Below, in pieces: positions 54,960 through 63,950 of a DNA stretch of 64,000 bases. The DNA comes from CAZXIC01 sp964640195 (GTDB lineage: Archaea > Iainarchaeota > Iainarchaeia > Iainarchaeales > GCA-2688035): NCBI GenBank assembly GCA_964640195.1, contig CAZXIC010000001.1:110285-174284 (forward strand). The letters run 5' to 3'. The notes under the pieces are model-generated. The model saw only the letters and a list, made by a program, of their open reading frames with translations, was not told the DNA's origin and did no database searches. The position numbers were made by a program, and so were the translations under genes. The number at the start of each line of letters is the position of its first letter. Within the stretch, counting starts at the first letter, position 1.

Positions 54960-56843
54960 ATGGAGCGCAACTGGAAGGAAATCGGCTTGAAGGCTGGCCT
55001 GGAGTGCCACCAGCAGCTTGACACAGGCAAGCTTTTCTGCAGGTGCCCCAGCGCAATGAGGGAGGACAAGCCGGACATTGTCTTTGAAAGAAAGTTAAGG
55101 GCTGTTGCATCAGAGCTGGGGGAGTTTGACAGGGCTGCGCTTGAGGCGTTTGAGAAAGGCATCACCTATAAATATGAGGCTTATCGTGATACAACGTGTC
55201 TCATTGAAGCAGATGAGGAACCCCCAAAAGCTGCTGACAAGGAAGCACTTAAGACAATCTTAAAAGTCGCCCTGCTATCAAAATCACAGATTCTTGATGA
55301 GCTGTTTGTAATGAGGAAAGCCGTTATTGACGGAAGCAACACCAGCGGCTTCCAGAAAACGATGCTTGTTGCCTTGGGCGGCGAGCTGCAGCTGAGCAAC
55401 AAAAAAGTAGGAATTCAGACTCTTGCCCTTGAAGAAGACGCTGCACGACCGATGGAAAGAAAAGAGGGGGAAATAACTTACAGGCTTGACAGGCTGGGCA
55501 TTCCATTAATTGAGCTTGCGACAGCCCCACAGCTGTTTTCCCCGGAGGAGGTGAGGGAGTGCGCTGGGAAAATTGGGGAGCTGTTCAGGAGAACATGCAG
55601 GGCGAAGAGGGGGCTTGGAACGATAAGACAGGACATAAACATCTCGATTGCAAATGGAGCAAGGGTTGAGATAAAGGGCGTGCAGGAGCTGGGGCTTATT
55701 GATGAATACGTGAAAAGGGAAGCGCAAAGGCAGCTGGCGCTGCTTGAGGTAAAAGATGAACTGGCAAAGAGAAAAGTCAGCGAAAAGAGTTTACAGGATT
55801 CTGCTGTTGCTGATTTGGGCCAGATTTTTTCAGAGAGCGAATGCAGGTTCCTTAAGGGCAAGCCCGTGTTTGGGTTGAGGCTGCACCGCTTCTCTGGCTT
55901 GCTTGGCAAAGAGCTTCAGCCTGGCAGAAGGTTTGGCACAGAGGTTGCGGACTACGTTAAAGTTAGGACAGCTGTGAAGGGAATACTGCACAGCGATGAA
56001 CTGCCTGCATACGGCGTCAGCGAGAGGGAATTTGAGCATGTAAGGCAGAAGCTGGACTGCGTTATGGATGATGCGTTCGTGATTGTGCAGGCCGAAAAAG
56101 GGGAAGCAGGGAAGGCGCTGAGGATGGTTGTTGAAAGATGCAAGCAGGCTCTGGTTGGCGTAGCAGAGGAAACGAGGAATGCATTGGAAGACGGAAACAC
56201 GGAGTACAGCAGGCCATTGCCTGGAGCTGCGAGAATGTACCCTGAAACAGACCTGGAGCCTGTTAAAGTTGAGGGGGAAATGCTCGCTGGTTTGAGGAAG
56301 CAGCTGCCCTTGAGTGTTGCTGAAAGGGAGCAGCTGTACAGCAAGAAAGGCTTGAGCGGAAAGTTGGTTGAAGGGATGAAGCTGAGCAACCACGCCTGCC
56401 TTTTTGAACAACTGCTGCGAAATGGAATCAGCGCAACGACTGCTGCATCGCTGCTTTTGGAAGGGTTAACGCAGCTTAGGAGGGAAGGTATTGTGAACAT
56501 AAGCAATGAGATGGCTGAAGAAGCGCTTTTGCTGGAGAAGGAAGGCAAGGTTTCAAAGGATGTCCTTCTTGATTTCCTGCGGCAGCGTGTCAGGAAGCCG
56601 GAAATGGCAGCTGAAGCTGTCCTGAAAGGGATGAAGATTGAGAAAGCAGGCGAAGGCAAGGTAAGGGAGATAATCTCTGGAGTTATTGAAAAAAACAGGC
56701 AGCTGGTTGAGAAAAACAGAATGCACGCGATGGGCGCTCTGATGGGCGATGCGATGCACGAGCTGAGGGGAAAGGCAGACGGCAGCGTTGTGAGCAAGAT
56801 TTTAAAAGAAGAATTGCTCAAAAGAGTTGGAGGAAAAGGGTGA
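54960..56843 (+). CDS. gatE: Glu-tRNA(Gln) amidotransferase subunit E
   Basis: 627 residues from ATG 54960, chosen because WKEIGLKAGLECHQQLDTGK is the conserved start of GatE; the open frame extends upstream to 54882. FCRCPSAM, TYKYEAYRDTTCLIEADEEP, RKAVIDGSNTSGFQKTMLVA, TYRLDRLGIPLIELATAPQL, RGLGTIRQDINISIANGARV and EIKGVQELGLIDEYVKREAQ are hallmark blocks of the amidotransferase core; a YqeY-like tail follows. It amidates Glu-tRNA(Gln) with GatD. TATA-like CTTAAAAAC at 54921-54929. Confidence 0.96.
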   Translation: MERNWKEIGLKAGLECHQQLDTGKLFCRCPSAMREDKPDIVFERKLRAVASELGEFDRAALEAFEKGITYKYEAYRDTTCLIEADEEPPKAADKEALKTILKVALLSKSQILDELFVMRKAVIDGSNTSGFQKTMLVALGGELQLSNKKVGIQTLALEEDAARPMERKEGEITYRLDRLGIPLIELATAPQLFSPEEVRECAGKIGELFRRTCRAKRGLGTIRQDINISIANGARVEIKGVQELGLIDEYVKREAQRQLALLEVKDELAKRKVSEKSLQDSAVADLGQIFSESECRFLKGKPVFGLRLHRFSGLLGKELQPGRRFGTEVADYVKVRTAVKGILHSDELPAYGVSEREFEHVRQKLDCVMDDAFVIVQAEKGEAGKALRMVVERCKQALVGVAEETRNALEDGNTEYSRPLPGAARMYPETDLEPVKVEGEMLAGLRKQLPLSVAEREQLYSKKGLSGKLVEGMKLSNHACLFEQLLRNGISATTAASLLLEGLTQLRREGIVNISNEMAEEALLLEKEGKVSKDVLLDFLRQRVRKPEMAAEAVLKGMKIEKAGEGKVREIISGVIEKNRQLVEKNRMHAMGALMGDAMHELRGKADGSVVSKILKEELLKRVGGKG

Positions 56844-56847
56844 GCAA

Positions 56848-57858
56848 GTGAAGTGGGAGAAGCTCAGGCAAAAATACGACAGGGAGAATGTTTTGCCCTG
56901 GCTGAGGAAATTCCCTGACCAGTGCATTGAGGCAATCTATGTAGGGAACAAGTTCAGGGCAAAGAAAAGGAAGATTGAAAGGATTGTCGGATGTGGCATG
57001 GGCGGCTCAGGGGTTGGGCTGCAGATACTGAGAAACCTGCTGAAAGAAGAGCTTAGGGTGCCTTTTGAGGTATTCCACTCGTATGAGCTGCCGGCATATG
57101 TTGACAGCAAAACCCTTGTTTTATGCGTCAGCTTCAGTGGCAACACTGAGGAAACGCTGGCATGCTACAGGCAGGCGAAAAAGAAGATGGCTTACGTTAT
57201 CGCTTTTGCAACTGGCGGCACGCTTGGAAAAATGGCGAAAGGCAACTGCGTAATGCTCCCAAAAGGCAGCCCAGTGCCCAGGATGGCTGTTGCTTATCTC
57301 TGCCTGCCCGCGCTGATTGTACTGCAAAAGCTGGGGCTTATTGAGAGTAAGGCAAGCGAACTGAACGAGATGGTTTTCCTGCTGAAGAAAGGCCGGGACA
57401 AAATTGAAGAGAAGGGAAAGGAGTTGGCGTTAAAGCTTAGGGGCAAGCTTCCTGTGATTTATGCGTCGGAAGAGCTGCAGACGGTTACATACCGCTTTAG
57501 GACAGAGCTGAATGAGAACAGCAAGCAGTTTGCGCTGAACAATTTCCTGCCTGAGCACAACCACAATGAGATAAATGGGGTATTCGGCTTGGAGAGGGGC
57601 AACTGTCATTTCATCTTCCTGCGGCACGGGAAAGAGCCTGAAAAAATCGTGAGAAGGTTTAGATACATTGCAAAGGTTTTCAAGAGAAAATTCAACATAA
57701 CAGAGGTGCAGCTTGAGGGAAGAAATCTGATTGCAATAGTATTCTACGCCTTACAGCTTGCCGCAATGACATCCTATTACCTTGCACTGCTTAACCACAT
57801 TGACCCGGAAATAACGCCGCCGTTGAAAGAGCTAAAACAGGTTTTGAAGAGAAAGTAA
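56848..57858 (+). CDS. Bifunctional phosphoglucose/phosphomannose isomerase
   Basis: 336 residues from GTG 56848 (GGGTGAGCAA just before). Two SIS domains: RIVGCGMGGSGVGLQILRNL, VLCVSFSGNTEETLACYRQA, KLPVIYASEELQTVTYRFRT, the E-H-N-x-N-E catalytic region FLPEHNHNEINGVFGLERGN, and HIDPEITPPLKELKQVLK. These mark the archaeal PGI/PMI family that interconverts fructose-6-P with glucose-6-P and mannose-6-P. It supplies sugar phosphates for the glycosyltransferase-linked pathways. Five bases after gatE. Confidence 0.93.
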   Translation: MKWEKLRQKYDRENVLPWLRKFPDQCIEAIYVGNKFRAKKRKIERIVGCGMGGSGVGLQILRNLLKEELRVPFEVFHSYELPAYVDSKTLVLCVSFSGNTEETLACYRQAKKKMAYVIAFATGGTLGKMAKGNCVMLPKGSPVPRMAVAYLCLPALIVLQKLGLIESKASELNEMVFLLKKGRDKIEEKGKELALKLRGKLPVIYASEELQTVTYRFRTELNENSKQFALNNFLPEHNHNEINGVFGLERGNCHFIFLRHGKEPEKIVRRFRYIAKVFKRKFNITEVQLEGRNLIAIVFYALQLAAMTSYYLALLNHIDPEITPPLKELKQVLKRK

Positions 57859-57900
57859 AAGTTTAAAAGATGGAAAAGCTATTTGTTCTCTGGGCAGGAC

Positions 57901-59682
57901 ATGCGCAGGGACATTTTAAAGCTAAAGCCGAAGCACAAGCTGCCGCTCACGATGCACATCGGGCAGCTGCACTACCATCTTGCACCGGCAGGAGTCAGGG
58001 TCGTGATTGAGAACAGCATTGATTCAATCATGTCTTTTGGCAGAAAAAGGAAGGTAAAAATATTTGTGATTGCGTCTGCCTGGGCTGCCCAGAAACCGGA
58101 GGACCTGAAAATCAAAACCGACTTTAAGAAAAAGGGGAACCTTGAAATCAGGACAATTGACCTGCCGGAACTGGATTACGAGCTGAAGCAGTACAAGGGC
58201 AAGGAAGAGTTCCTGGGAAAAGCACTGGAACTGAAGGAAAGGATTGTGAAAGAGCTGCCTCTGCATGAATGCAACCCTGAAAACCCATTCATTCTGCACT
58301 GCCATGGTCTGCCTCTGGGAAAAAACCCGAAGCTGTCGGCTGCAATAAAATTGCTTGCAGAAGAGTGCGTGAAACTGAGAACGCCGCTGTGGATTCTGGA
58401 CCAGGTGCACGATTTTGCAGAGAATTCAAGACCAGAAATGCTCAGGAATCTGCAGTACTGCACCGGCAGCAAGGACGAGAGATTTGCTGCCCAGATAATT
58501 TACCCGGGCAGCAGGAACATTTTCTATGCAACAATCAACAGCAGGGATGCGGACAACCTGAGGATGGCTGGCATAAATGAAAAGAGAATCTTCTTCCTGC
58601 CGAACAGCATTGACACAGACTTTTTCTCAACAAGACCTCTCACGACAAAAAAGAAATTCAGGAAACAGCTGCTTAATGCTATTGTGGACTACAGCAGGAA
58701 AAACAAGTATTTCTTCAACCCAAAGAGGAAAATTATCCTGAGCCCGCTGAAATGCATGCGGCGCAAAAACAATGCGGAGAGCATACTGCTACTAAAAGCA
58801 TTGAACTGTTTGCAGGACAGCTTCCAGCTCATTATCACGCTTGACGCGCACAGCGGGCCTGATGTAAGGTACAGCGAAAAAATAAAACGCTTCATTCGCC
58901 AGGAGGGCATCCCTGTTATGATTGGCGTAGGTGCAGAGATAACAAGCGGCTCGGAGGAAAGGGAGAAAAGCAGGGGGAAAATAACCAAATTCAGCATTGT
59001 TGACTTGTTCGCAGCAAGCAAAGCTGTTCTCACCACATCAATCCTGGAGGGCTTTGGATTTGCTTTCCACGAGGGCTGGATTACGGGAACGCCTGTTATA
59101 GGGAGAAGGCTGCCCTACGTTTGCAAGGACTTCCAGAAAAACGGGCTGCTGCTGAACCACATGTACAAAAAGCTGTTCGTTTCAGTGGATTGGGTTAAGA
59201 ACTGTGAAGAGAGGCTGTTCAAAATATTCTTTAGGGACGTAAACAATTTAAGAAAAAAACAGGGGATGCCGCTGATTTCCAGAAAAGGCATTTTGCTGGA
59301 AATGAATAAGACGAAATTCTACAGGGCAAACGGCTGCAGGTGCGTTGACTTCAAGGACCTAAGCCTTGAAATGCAGCTTGAAGCGATTAGAACTATTTCC
59401 AGGGATGTAAAGAAGGCAAAAAAATTCATCAAAATGAATCCAGTAATCAGGAGAACGCTGAGGATACTGCAGAGGAAGCCAACTGAATTAATCAGGCACA
59501 ATAGGAAAGTGGTGATGCGCAAATACGGCCTCAGGGCAAAGGCGAAGAGGCTGCGGCACGTTTACGCGATTGGCACAGCGAAATATTTGGATGAAATCAA
59601 AAAAGGCAAAATTAACAATAAAAAGGTAATCAATAAATACCTTGACCTGGACTACATCCATCCCTTGACAATTGGTGCATAA
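57901..59682 (+). CDS. GT4-like glycosyltransferase, substrate unknown
   Basis: 593 residues from ATG 57901; promoter-like AAGTTTAAAAG lies at 57858-57868. THE fold is read from MHIGQLHYHLAPAGVRVVIE (N-terminal Rossmann), NPFILHCHGLPLGKN, IFFLPNSIDTDFFS, ILSPLKCMRRKNNAESILLL and donor-site TSILEGFGFAFHEGWITGTP. It ends with ~150 basic helical residues. Members of this kind build glycosides. It is the first gene of an operon with a HAD protein and glycerate kinase, so a glycerate-containing glycoside (glucosyl- or mannosylglycerate type) is a reasonable idea, not a demonstrated one. Confidence 0.75.
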   Translation: MRRDILKLKPKHKLPLTMHIGQLHYHLAPAGVRVVIENSIDSIMSFGRKRKVKIFVIASAWAAQKPEDLKIKTDFKKKGNLEIRTIDLPELDYELKQYKGKEEFLGKALELKERIVKELPLHECNPENPFILHCHGLPLGKNPKLSAAIKLLAEECVKLRTPLWILDQVHDFAENSRPEMLRNLQYCTGSKDERFAAQIIYPGSRNIFYATINSRDADNLRMAGINEKRIFFLPNSIDTDFFSTRPLTTKKKFRKQLLNAIVDYSRKNKYFFNPKRKIILSPLKCMRRKNNAESILLLKALNCLQDSFQLIITLDAHSGPDVRYSEKIKRFIRQEGIPVMIGVGAEITSGSEEREKSRGKITKFSIVDLFAASKAVLTTSILEGFGFAFHEGWITGTPVIGRRLPYVCKDFQKNGLLLNHMYKKLFVSVDWVKNCEERLFKIFFRDVNNLRKKQGMPLISRKGILLEMNKTKFYRANGCRCVDFKDLSLEMQLEAIRTISRDVKKAKKFIKMNPVIRRTLRILQRKPTELIRHNRKVVMRKYGLRAKAKRLRHVYAIGTAKYLDEIKKGKINNKKVINKYLDLDYIHPLTIGA

Positions 59683-59684
59683 AA

Positions 59685-60626
59685 ATGCAGAGAGAGCTGC
59701 TGTTGTTTGCGGAAAGAACAAGGAAAAGGTTTCCTGCGCTGCAGAGGAGCAGAAGGTCGAAGCAGAAGCCAAAGCTGCGGAAACTGCCCGGCATAAAAAT
59801 TGTGCTGACTGACTTGTACGGCACTGTATTTATCGCAAACCAGCTGCCGAAAAGCAGGCAGTATAAGCAGCTGATGCTGAAGGGATTCAGGGAAACGGCA
59901 GAATACTTTGGCTTGAGGGAATGCCTGAAGAAAATAGACAGCGGAAAAAAGCCGGCTGTTTTGCTTAAGGAAATGCTTTTCAGCGAGATTGAAAAAGAGC
60001 ACAGCCTGAAAAAGCGCAGGGGCAAAAAAAGCCCTGAGGTAAAGATAGAGGAGATGTGGCAGAACGTTTTTAGAAAATTCTATGCGCTGAACAGAAAAAC
60101 CCCTGGGAGGGCAATGCCTCTGATAGCAGCTAAGGCAGCCTATTTAAGCGCCTGGATGTTTGAGCCCACCGGAATTCACTCCGGCTTCCTTGAAACAGCG
60201 CAAAAACTGAAAGAGAGGGGCATAAAACTTGGAATCGCGAGCAACGCGCAGTTCTACTCAAAAATAAACCTTGACTTGGGCTTGAGAGAGAAAAGCAGGG
60301 GCAGGATAAAGAAATGGCAGCAGGTATTTGACCAGGGCTTTTGCGCTTTCAGCTTTGAGCTTGGGGAAAGCAAGCCAAGCAAAAAAATATTCAAGAAAAT
60401 CATACGGAATGCAAAAAGGGAGGGGATTGGCAGGAAGGAAATTGCATTCGTCGGAAACGACCTGTTCAAGGACATCAAGGTCGGGAAAATGCAGGGCTTC
60501 AAGACGGTTCTCTTCGCTGGAGATGCGAAAAGCCTGCAGCTGCGCAAAGGAGACAGGAGGGCCAAGGGAGTAAAGCCTGACGCAGTGATAACAGAGTGGG
60601 GGCAGCTGCTGCGGGTAGTGGGTTGA
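59685..60626 (+). CDS. HAD-superfamily hydrolase with DxY motif I
   Basis: 313 residues, 2 bases after the glycosyltransferase stop. Motif I is IVLTDLYGTVFIA, keeping the nucleophile Asp but with Tyr at the +2 position that normally bears the general acid-base Asp; motif II is LGIASNAQFYS, motif III Lys in GESKPSKKIFKKI, motif IV IAFVGNDLFKDIKVG. The DLYGT form resembles dehalogenase-like and some carboxylate-specific HADs rather than classic phosphatases. Context suggests glycerate or sugar phosphate metabolism. An N-terminal Arg/Lys-rich part (~35 residues) is extra. Confidence 0.8.
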   Translation: MQRELLLFAERTRKRFPALQRSRRSKQKPKLRKLPGIKIVLTDLYGTVFIANQLPKSRQYKQLMLKGFRETAEYFGLRECLKKIDSGKKPAVLLKEMLFSEIEKEHSLKKRRGKKSPEVKIEEMWQNVFRKFYALNRKTPGRAMPLIAAKAAYLSAWMFEPTGIHSGFLETAQKLKERGIKLGIASNAQFYSKINLDLGLREKSRGRIKKWQQVFDQGFCAFSFELGESKPSKKIFKKIIRNAKREGIGRKEIAFVGNDLFKDIKVGKMQGFKTVLFAGDAKSLQLRKGDRRAKGVKPDAVITEWGQLLRVVG

Positions 60627-61931
60627 ATGATTGTAAAAAACAGGGCTGGGCTGATTGAAAACAGCTCTTTTCCCTGCCAAACAAGAAAAGCCCTGCAGGT
60701 AATCGAGGCAGGCATTGCCGCTGTTGAAGTCAAGCGCGCCGTGCAAAAGGCAAAACTGCCTGGGCTGGGGAAATTTGAAAAAGTTTACGCAATTGGCTTC
60801 GGAAAAGCCAGCGCTGCAATGGCAGAAGCTTTGGAGAAAAGGCTCGGCAGCAGGATTGCAGATGGTGCAGTTGTCAGCGTCAGGAAAGCGCGGACAAAAA
60901 GGATTAAATCGTTTGTTGGAATGCACCCAATTCCGTCAAAGGAAAACGTTGCTGCAGCCAAAAGGATTCTTTCAATCGCACAGCACGCAACTAGCAGCGA
61001 ATTGGTTATAGCGCTTGTGAGCGGTGGCGGCAGCGCACTGCTTACTTTGCCTGCGAAGCCTGTGTGCGTCAGGGCACTGTGCAGGACAAACCAATTGCTG
61101 CTGCACAGCAGGGCAACGATTGAGGAAATAAACTGCGTGAGAAAGCACATCAGCGCAATAAAGGGCGGGCAGCTGATGAAAGCGGTTTACCCCGCGAAGC
61201 TGCATGCGCTGATTGTTTCAGATGTAATTGGCGATTCTCTGAATGTGGTTGCTTCAGGGCCGACTGTTGCAGACAAAAGCAATTTCAAGCAGGCAATGGC
61301 TGTGCTGAAAAGGCACGGGCTGTGGAAAAAGGTTCCAGGGGGTGTGAGGATGAGGCTATCACGGGGGGCAAAGCACTTGGTGCCGGAAACGCCGAAGCCT
61401 GGGAACATTGCTTTCAGGAAAGCAAAGAATGAAGTGCTGCTGAACAACGCGGTTGCGCTGAAAGCAATGGCAAAAAAGGCAAAAGTGCTTGGATTCAACG
61501 CAACGATTTACAGCAGGGCCTTGCAGGGTGAAGCGAGAAAATCCGGAAAGAAACTGGCGCTGTTTGCAAAGAAAAAAAGAAAGCCTGTTGCAGTTATTGC
61601 CGGCGGGGAAACAACGGTTGAAGTCAGGGGAAAAGGCAAAGGTGGGAGAAACCAGGAAATGGTTTTAGGAGTACTGGAAGAACTGGCTGGAATGAAAAAG
61701 GCTGTGTTCGCTTCGGTCGGCTCTGACGGCATTGACGGGAACAGCAGGGCAGCAGGGGCAATCGCGGATAGCGGGACGCTGCAAAAAGCAATCGGCAAAA
61801 ATCTGGATGAAGGGGAGTTTTTGCGCAGGAACGATTCAAACGCTTTCTTCAGAAAGGTCAGAGGGGAAATATTGACTGGGCAAACTGGAACGAATGTAAT
61901 GGATTTGCAGCTGCTGCTCGCCTGGCGCTAA
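60627..61931 (+). CDS. Glycerate 2-kinase (MOFRL family)
   Basis: 434 residues; ATG overlaps the preceding stop (TGAATG). VYAIGFGKASAAMAEALEKR, LVSGGGSALLTLPAKPVCVR, NCVRKHISAIKGGQLMKAVY, LIVSDVIGDSLNVVASGPTV, and the C-terminal MOFRL block AVIAGGETTVEVRGKGKGGR with SVGSDGIDGNSRAAGAIA are diagnostic of class II glycerate 2-kinases, which phosphorylate glycerate to 2-phosphoglycerate. In this operon it could recycle glycerate released from a glycosylglycerate. A monofunctional housekeeping role is the alternative. Confidence 0.93.
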   Translation: MIVKNRAGLIENSSFPCQTRKALQVIEAGIAAVEVKRAVQKAKLPGLGKFEKVYAIGFGKASAAMAEALEKRLGSRIADGAVVSVRKARTKRIKSFVGMHPIPSKENVAAAKRILSIAQHATSSELVIALVSGGGSALLTLPAKPVCVRALCRTNQLLLHSRATIEEINCVRKHISAIKGGQLMKAVYPAKLHALIVSDVIGDSLNVVASGPTVADKSNFKQAMAVLKRHGLWKKVPGGVRMRLSRGAKHLVPETPKPGNIAFRKAKNEVLLNNAVALKAMAKKAKVLGFNATIYSRALQGEARKSGKKLALFAKKKRKPVAVIAGGETTVEVRGKGKGGRNQEMVLGVLEELAGMKKAVFASVGSDGIDGNSRAAGAIADSGTLQKAIGKNLDEGEFLRRNDSNAFFRKVRGEILTGQTGTNVMDLQLLLAWR

Positions 61932-62134
61932 ATCATTTTCCTGCCAATTTTCTTTGTTTGCCTAAGGCATTTCCGGTGCCAGTACTGCCCCATCCACTTT
62001 TTCTCTGTTCCCGGGTTACCGCACAAGGCACATGCCTCGGCATACTTTCCCTCGGGCTGGGCTGCCTCTGCCTGCTCTTTCCGCTGCTTCTCCACTTCTT
62101 CTTTTTTTGCCTTAAGCTTGTCAAGAAAGCCCAT
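61928..62134 (-). CDS. Small zinc-finger protein
   Basis: 68 residues: a coiled-coil N-terminus (LKAKKEEVEKQRKEQAEAAQ) and a zinc site CALCGNPGTEKKWMGQYWHRKC (C-x2-C then H-x2-C). Ends convergently on the glycerate kinase gene, overlapping by four bases. Possibly nucleic-acid or protein binding; no named family. Confidence 0.65.
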   Translation of the reverse strand: MGFLDKLKAKKEEVEKQRKEQAEAAQPEGKYAEACALCGNPGTEKKWMGQYWHRKCLRQTKKIGRKMI

Positions 62135-62144
62135 AAAACCAGCT

Positions 62145-62210
62145 TTACTTTTTCTTCCCCTTTTTCGCTTCCTCGCTTTTCATCCTGAAGTAAATGCTTT
62201 TGATGCCCAT
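62145..62210 (-). CDS. Possible 21-residue peptide
   Basis: ATG at 62208-62210 gives MGIKSIYFRMKSEEAKKGKK and one more Lys to TAA at 62145-62147, ten bases before the zinc-finger gene start and one base after the radical SAM stop. It fits a three-gene minus-strand operon by spacing. The Lys-rich tail is like other tiny ORFs here. Weak support. Confidence 0.35.
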   Translation of the reverse strand: MGIKSIYFRMKSEEAKKGKKK

Positions 62211-62211
62211 T

Positions 62212-63816
62212 TCAACTAATTAAAGGTTTCAGGTGATATAAAAAGGTTAGCCCTTCTTTGGTTTCTTCAACGTAAGTCTTGGCTCTTGTCTTAAAACTGA
62301 TGAAGAAGGGTTTTATTTCGCTGTCTTTTAATTCGGCTTCTTTCAGGAAATAGAACAGTTCCTTGAAAAAACGCATTCCTGTTTGGTTCATTTCTTTAAC
62401 GCCCTTAACCCATTTCTTTTCCAAATCCTTGGCTTCTTTTTCACGCCCAGTTGATTTCAGTTTTCTGGCCTTTTGCTTTAATTGCGAAAACAAGGAAGGT
62501 AGTTCTTTGAATTCCTCAAACGCATTCAAAGTCAGGCAAAGCAGTAATTCCGTTCTTTCATCCATTATTTCGTATGGCACAAAATCGTTCAATTTCTGGT
62601 CAGGCACAAACCTTGGCTTCTTGTAGGGTAACTCCTTGCTCAACATTTTTTGCCCGATTGGGGTAAACGTGTAAGGCGTAAGATAACTTACAATGCCGTA
62701 CAGCGTGTACTGTTTTGTTGCCTCCAAAAACCTTATGTTCTGCTCAATTTCCTGCATCGTGCTCCAAGGGTGGAACATTATGAAGCCAGGGTCAACGCTA
62801 ATCCTCATCTTGTTGCACAACCTGATCGTCTGCAGGGTTTGCTTGGCTGAAATGTTTTTGTTGAAAATTTGCTGCAAAGTGAAATCGTTTGCTGCCTCTG
62901 CGCCAATAAAAATGTTCCGCAGACCGCTTTCTTTAAGCAGCAAGAGCAGCTTTTCATCCACATCGTCTGCTCGGAGGTAAATGTCAAACTGCAGGTCCAA
63001 TTCTTTTATCCCATTGCACAACTCAGTGGTCCTTTTCAATCCTGCTTTACCAGGCATTACAAAATTGTCATCCACAAACCAGATTTCGCTTATGCCTGGG
63101 AAATTTTTCTTCAGTTCCCGCAGTTCAGACAAAACATTTTCAGGGCTCCTGAAGCGAAACGCTTTTCCTCCGGGAATAGAGTAAAAGCTACTTATGCTGC
63201 AGTAACTGCACCTGTTATAGCAGCCCCTGCTTGAGGAAATTGCAGGCAGACCGCCTTTTTGTAAGACCCCTGGCAGCGCGTCTCTTGCAGGAAAAGGCAT
63301 TGAGTCAAGGTCGTCAATGAGCGGTCTTATTGGATTTTCTTTTACCCTGCCTTTCTCCTTGAATGCAAGCCCTTTAATTCCATCAAAGGATTTTCCTCCT
63401 TCCACTACTTTTGCCAGTTCCAAGAAGGTTTGTTCACCCTCAAAGCGAACGACAGAATCAAAAATGCCTTGCAAGCCAAGCAATTGCTTGTACAAGAAGG
63501 TGGCATACTGGCCGCCGATTGAAACATGCGCGTTGCAGCCTTGTTTTCTGAGTTCTTTAACTGTTTCAATGATTGAGAAAATTTGCGGCTTGGCTATCGC
63601 AGTAAATCCAATCAGGTTTGCTTTTCGCAATTGCCTCAGTGTTTGCTCCCTTGAAAAACCAAATATTTCTTCATCTATAATTTTCACTTTAAAAGAATTA
63701 GCCCTAAGATAGCCTGCAATATAGCCAATTGCGAGGCTTTCCATTTTTGGGAAGAAGAAAACATCGCTGCTCCGCTCGTCCCTAAGTCTGCCCAGGGAAG
63801 TTTCCACTGAAATCAC
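62212..63816 (-). CDS. B12-binding-domain radical SAM enzyme
   Basis: 534 residues. The N-terminal ~150 resemble a cobalamin-binding Rossmann domain (ANLIGFTAIAKPQIFSIIET, HVSIGGQYATFLYKQLLGL) without a clear D-x-H-x-x-G, and the radical SAM core has the cluster motif RGCYNRCSYCSISSFY (C-x3-C-x2-C). The EIWFVDDNFVMPGKAGLKRT, IFIGAEAANDFTLQQIFNKN and GFIMFHPWSTMQEIEQNIRF blocks are those of the BchE/P-methylase-type group. Such enzymes methylate or modify unactivated carbons; substrate unknown. Start ATG 63816. Confidence 0.85.
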   Translation of the reverse strand: MISVETSLGRLRDERSSDVFFFPKMESLAIGYIAGYLRANSFKVKIIDEEIFGFSREQTLRQLRKANLIGFTAIAKPQIFSIIETVKELRKQGCNAHVSIGGQYATFLYKQLLGLQGIFDSVVRFEGEQTFLELAKVVEGGKSFDGIKGLAFKEKGRVKENPIRPLIDDLDSMPFPARDALPGVLQKGGLPAISSSRGCYNRCSYCSISSFYSIPGGKAFRFRSPENVLSELRELKKNFPGISEIWFVDDNFVMPGKAGLKRTTELCNGIKELDLQFDIYLRADDVDEKLLLLLKESGLRNIFIGAEAANDFTLQQIFNKNISAKQTLQTIRLCNKMRISVDPGFIMFHPWSTMQEIEQNIRFLEATKQYTLYGIVSYLTPYTFTPIGQKMLSKELPYKKPRFVPDQKLNDFVPYEIMDERTELLLCLTLNAFEEFKELPSLFSQLKQKARKLKSTGREKEAKDLEKKWVKGVKEMNQTGMRFFKELFYFLKEAELKDSEIKPFFISFKTRAKTYVEETKEGLTFLYHLKPLIS

Positions 63817-63848
63817 TGTGCTATGGTTTTATATGTCACTAGTGCAAT

Positions 63849-63950
63849 CTATGGGGCGAACCTGCAATGGTCTGATGCACTGGCGTGTCTCTTCAAGTCA
63901 AATTTCTTTTGCCTTTCCGCAGCCAAGCTGTTAATCCAATTGCTTTCCAT
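63849..63950 (-). CDS. Possible 33-residue peptide upstream of the radical SAM gene
   Basis: ATG at 63948-63950 with AGGTGAGATT before it encodes MESNWINSLAAERQKKFDLK and RHASASDHCRFAP to TAG at 63849-63851. Short and single-copy here; the ribosome-binding site is the main support. It could be a leader ORF. Confidence 0.3.
   Translation of the reverse strand: MESNWINSLAAERQKKFDLKRHASASDHCRFAP

Noticed and set aside
55952..56821. Long minus-strand open frame opposite gatE
   Set aside because: Antisense shadow of gatE; composition is a mirror of its codons.
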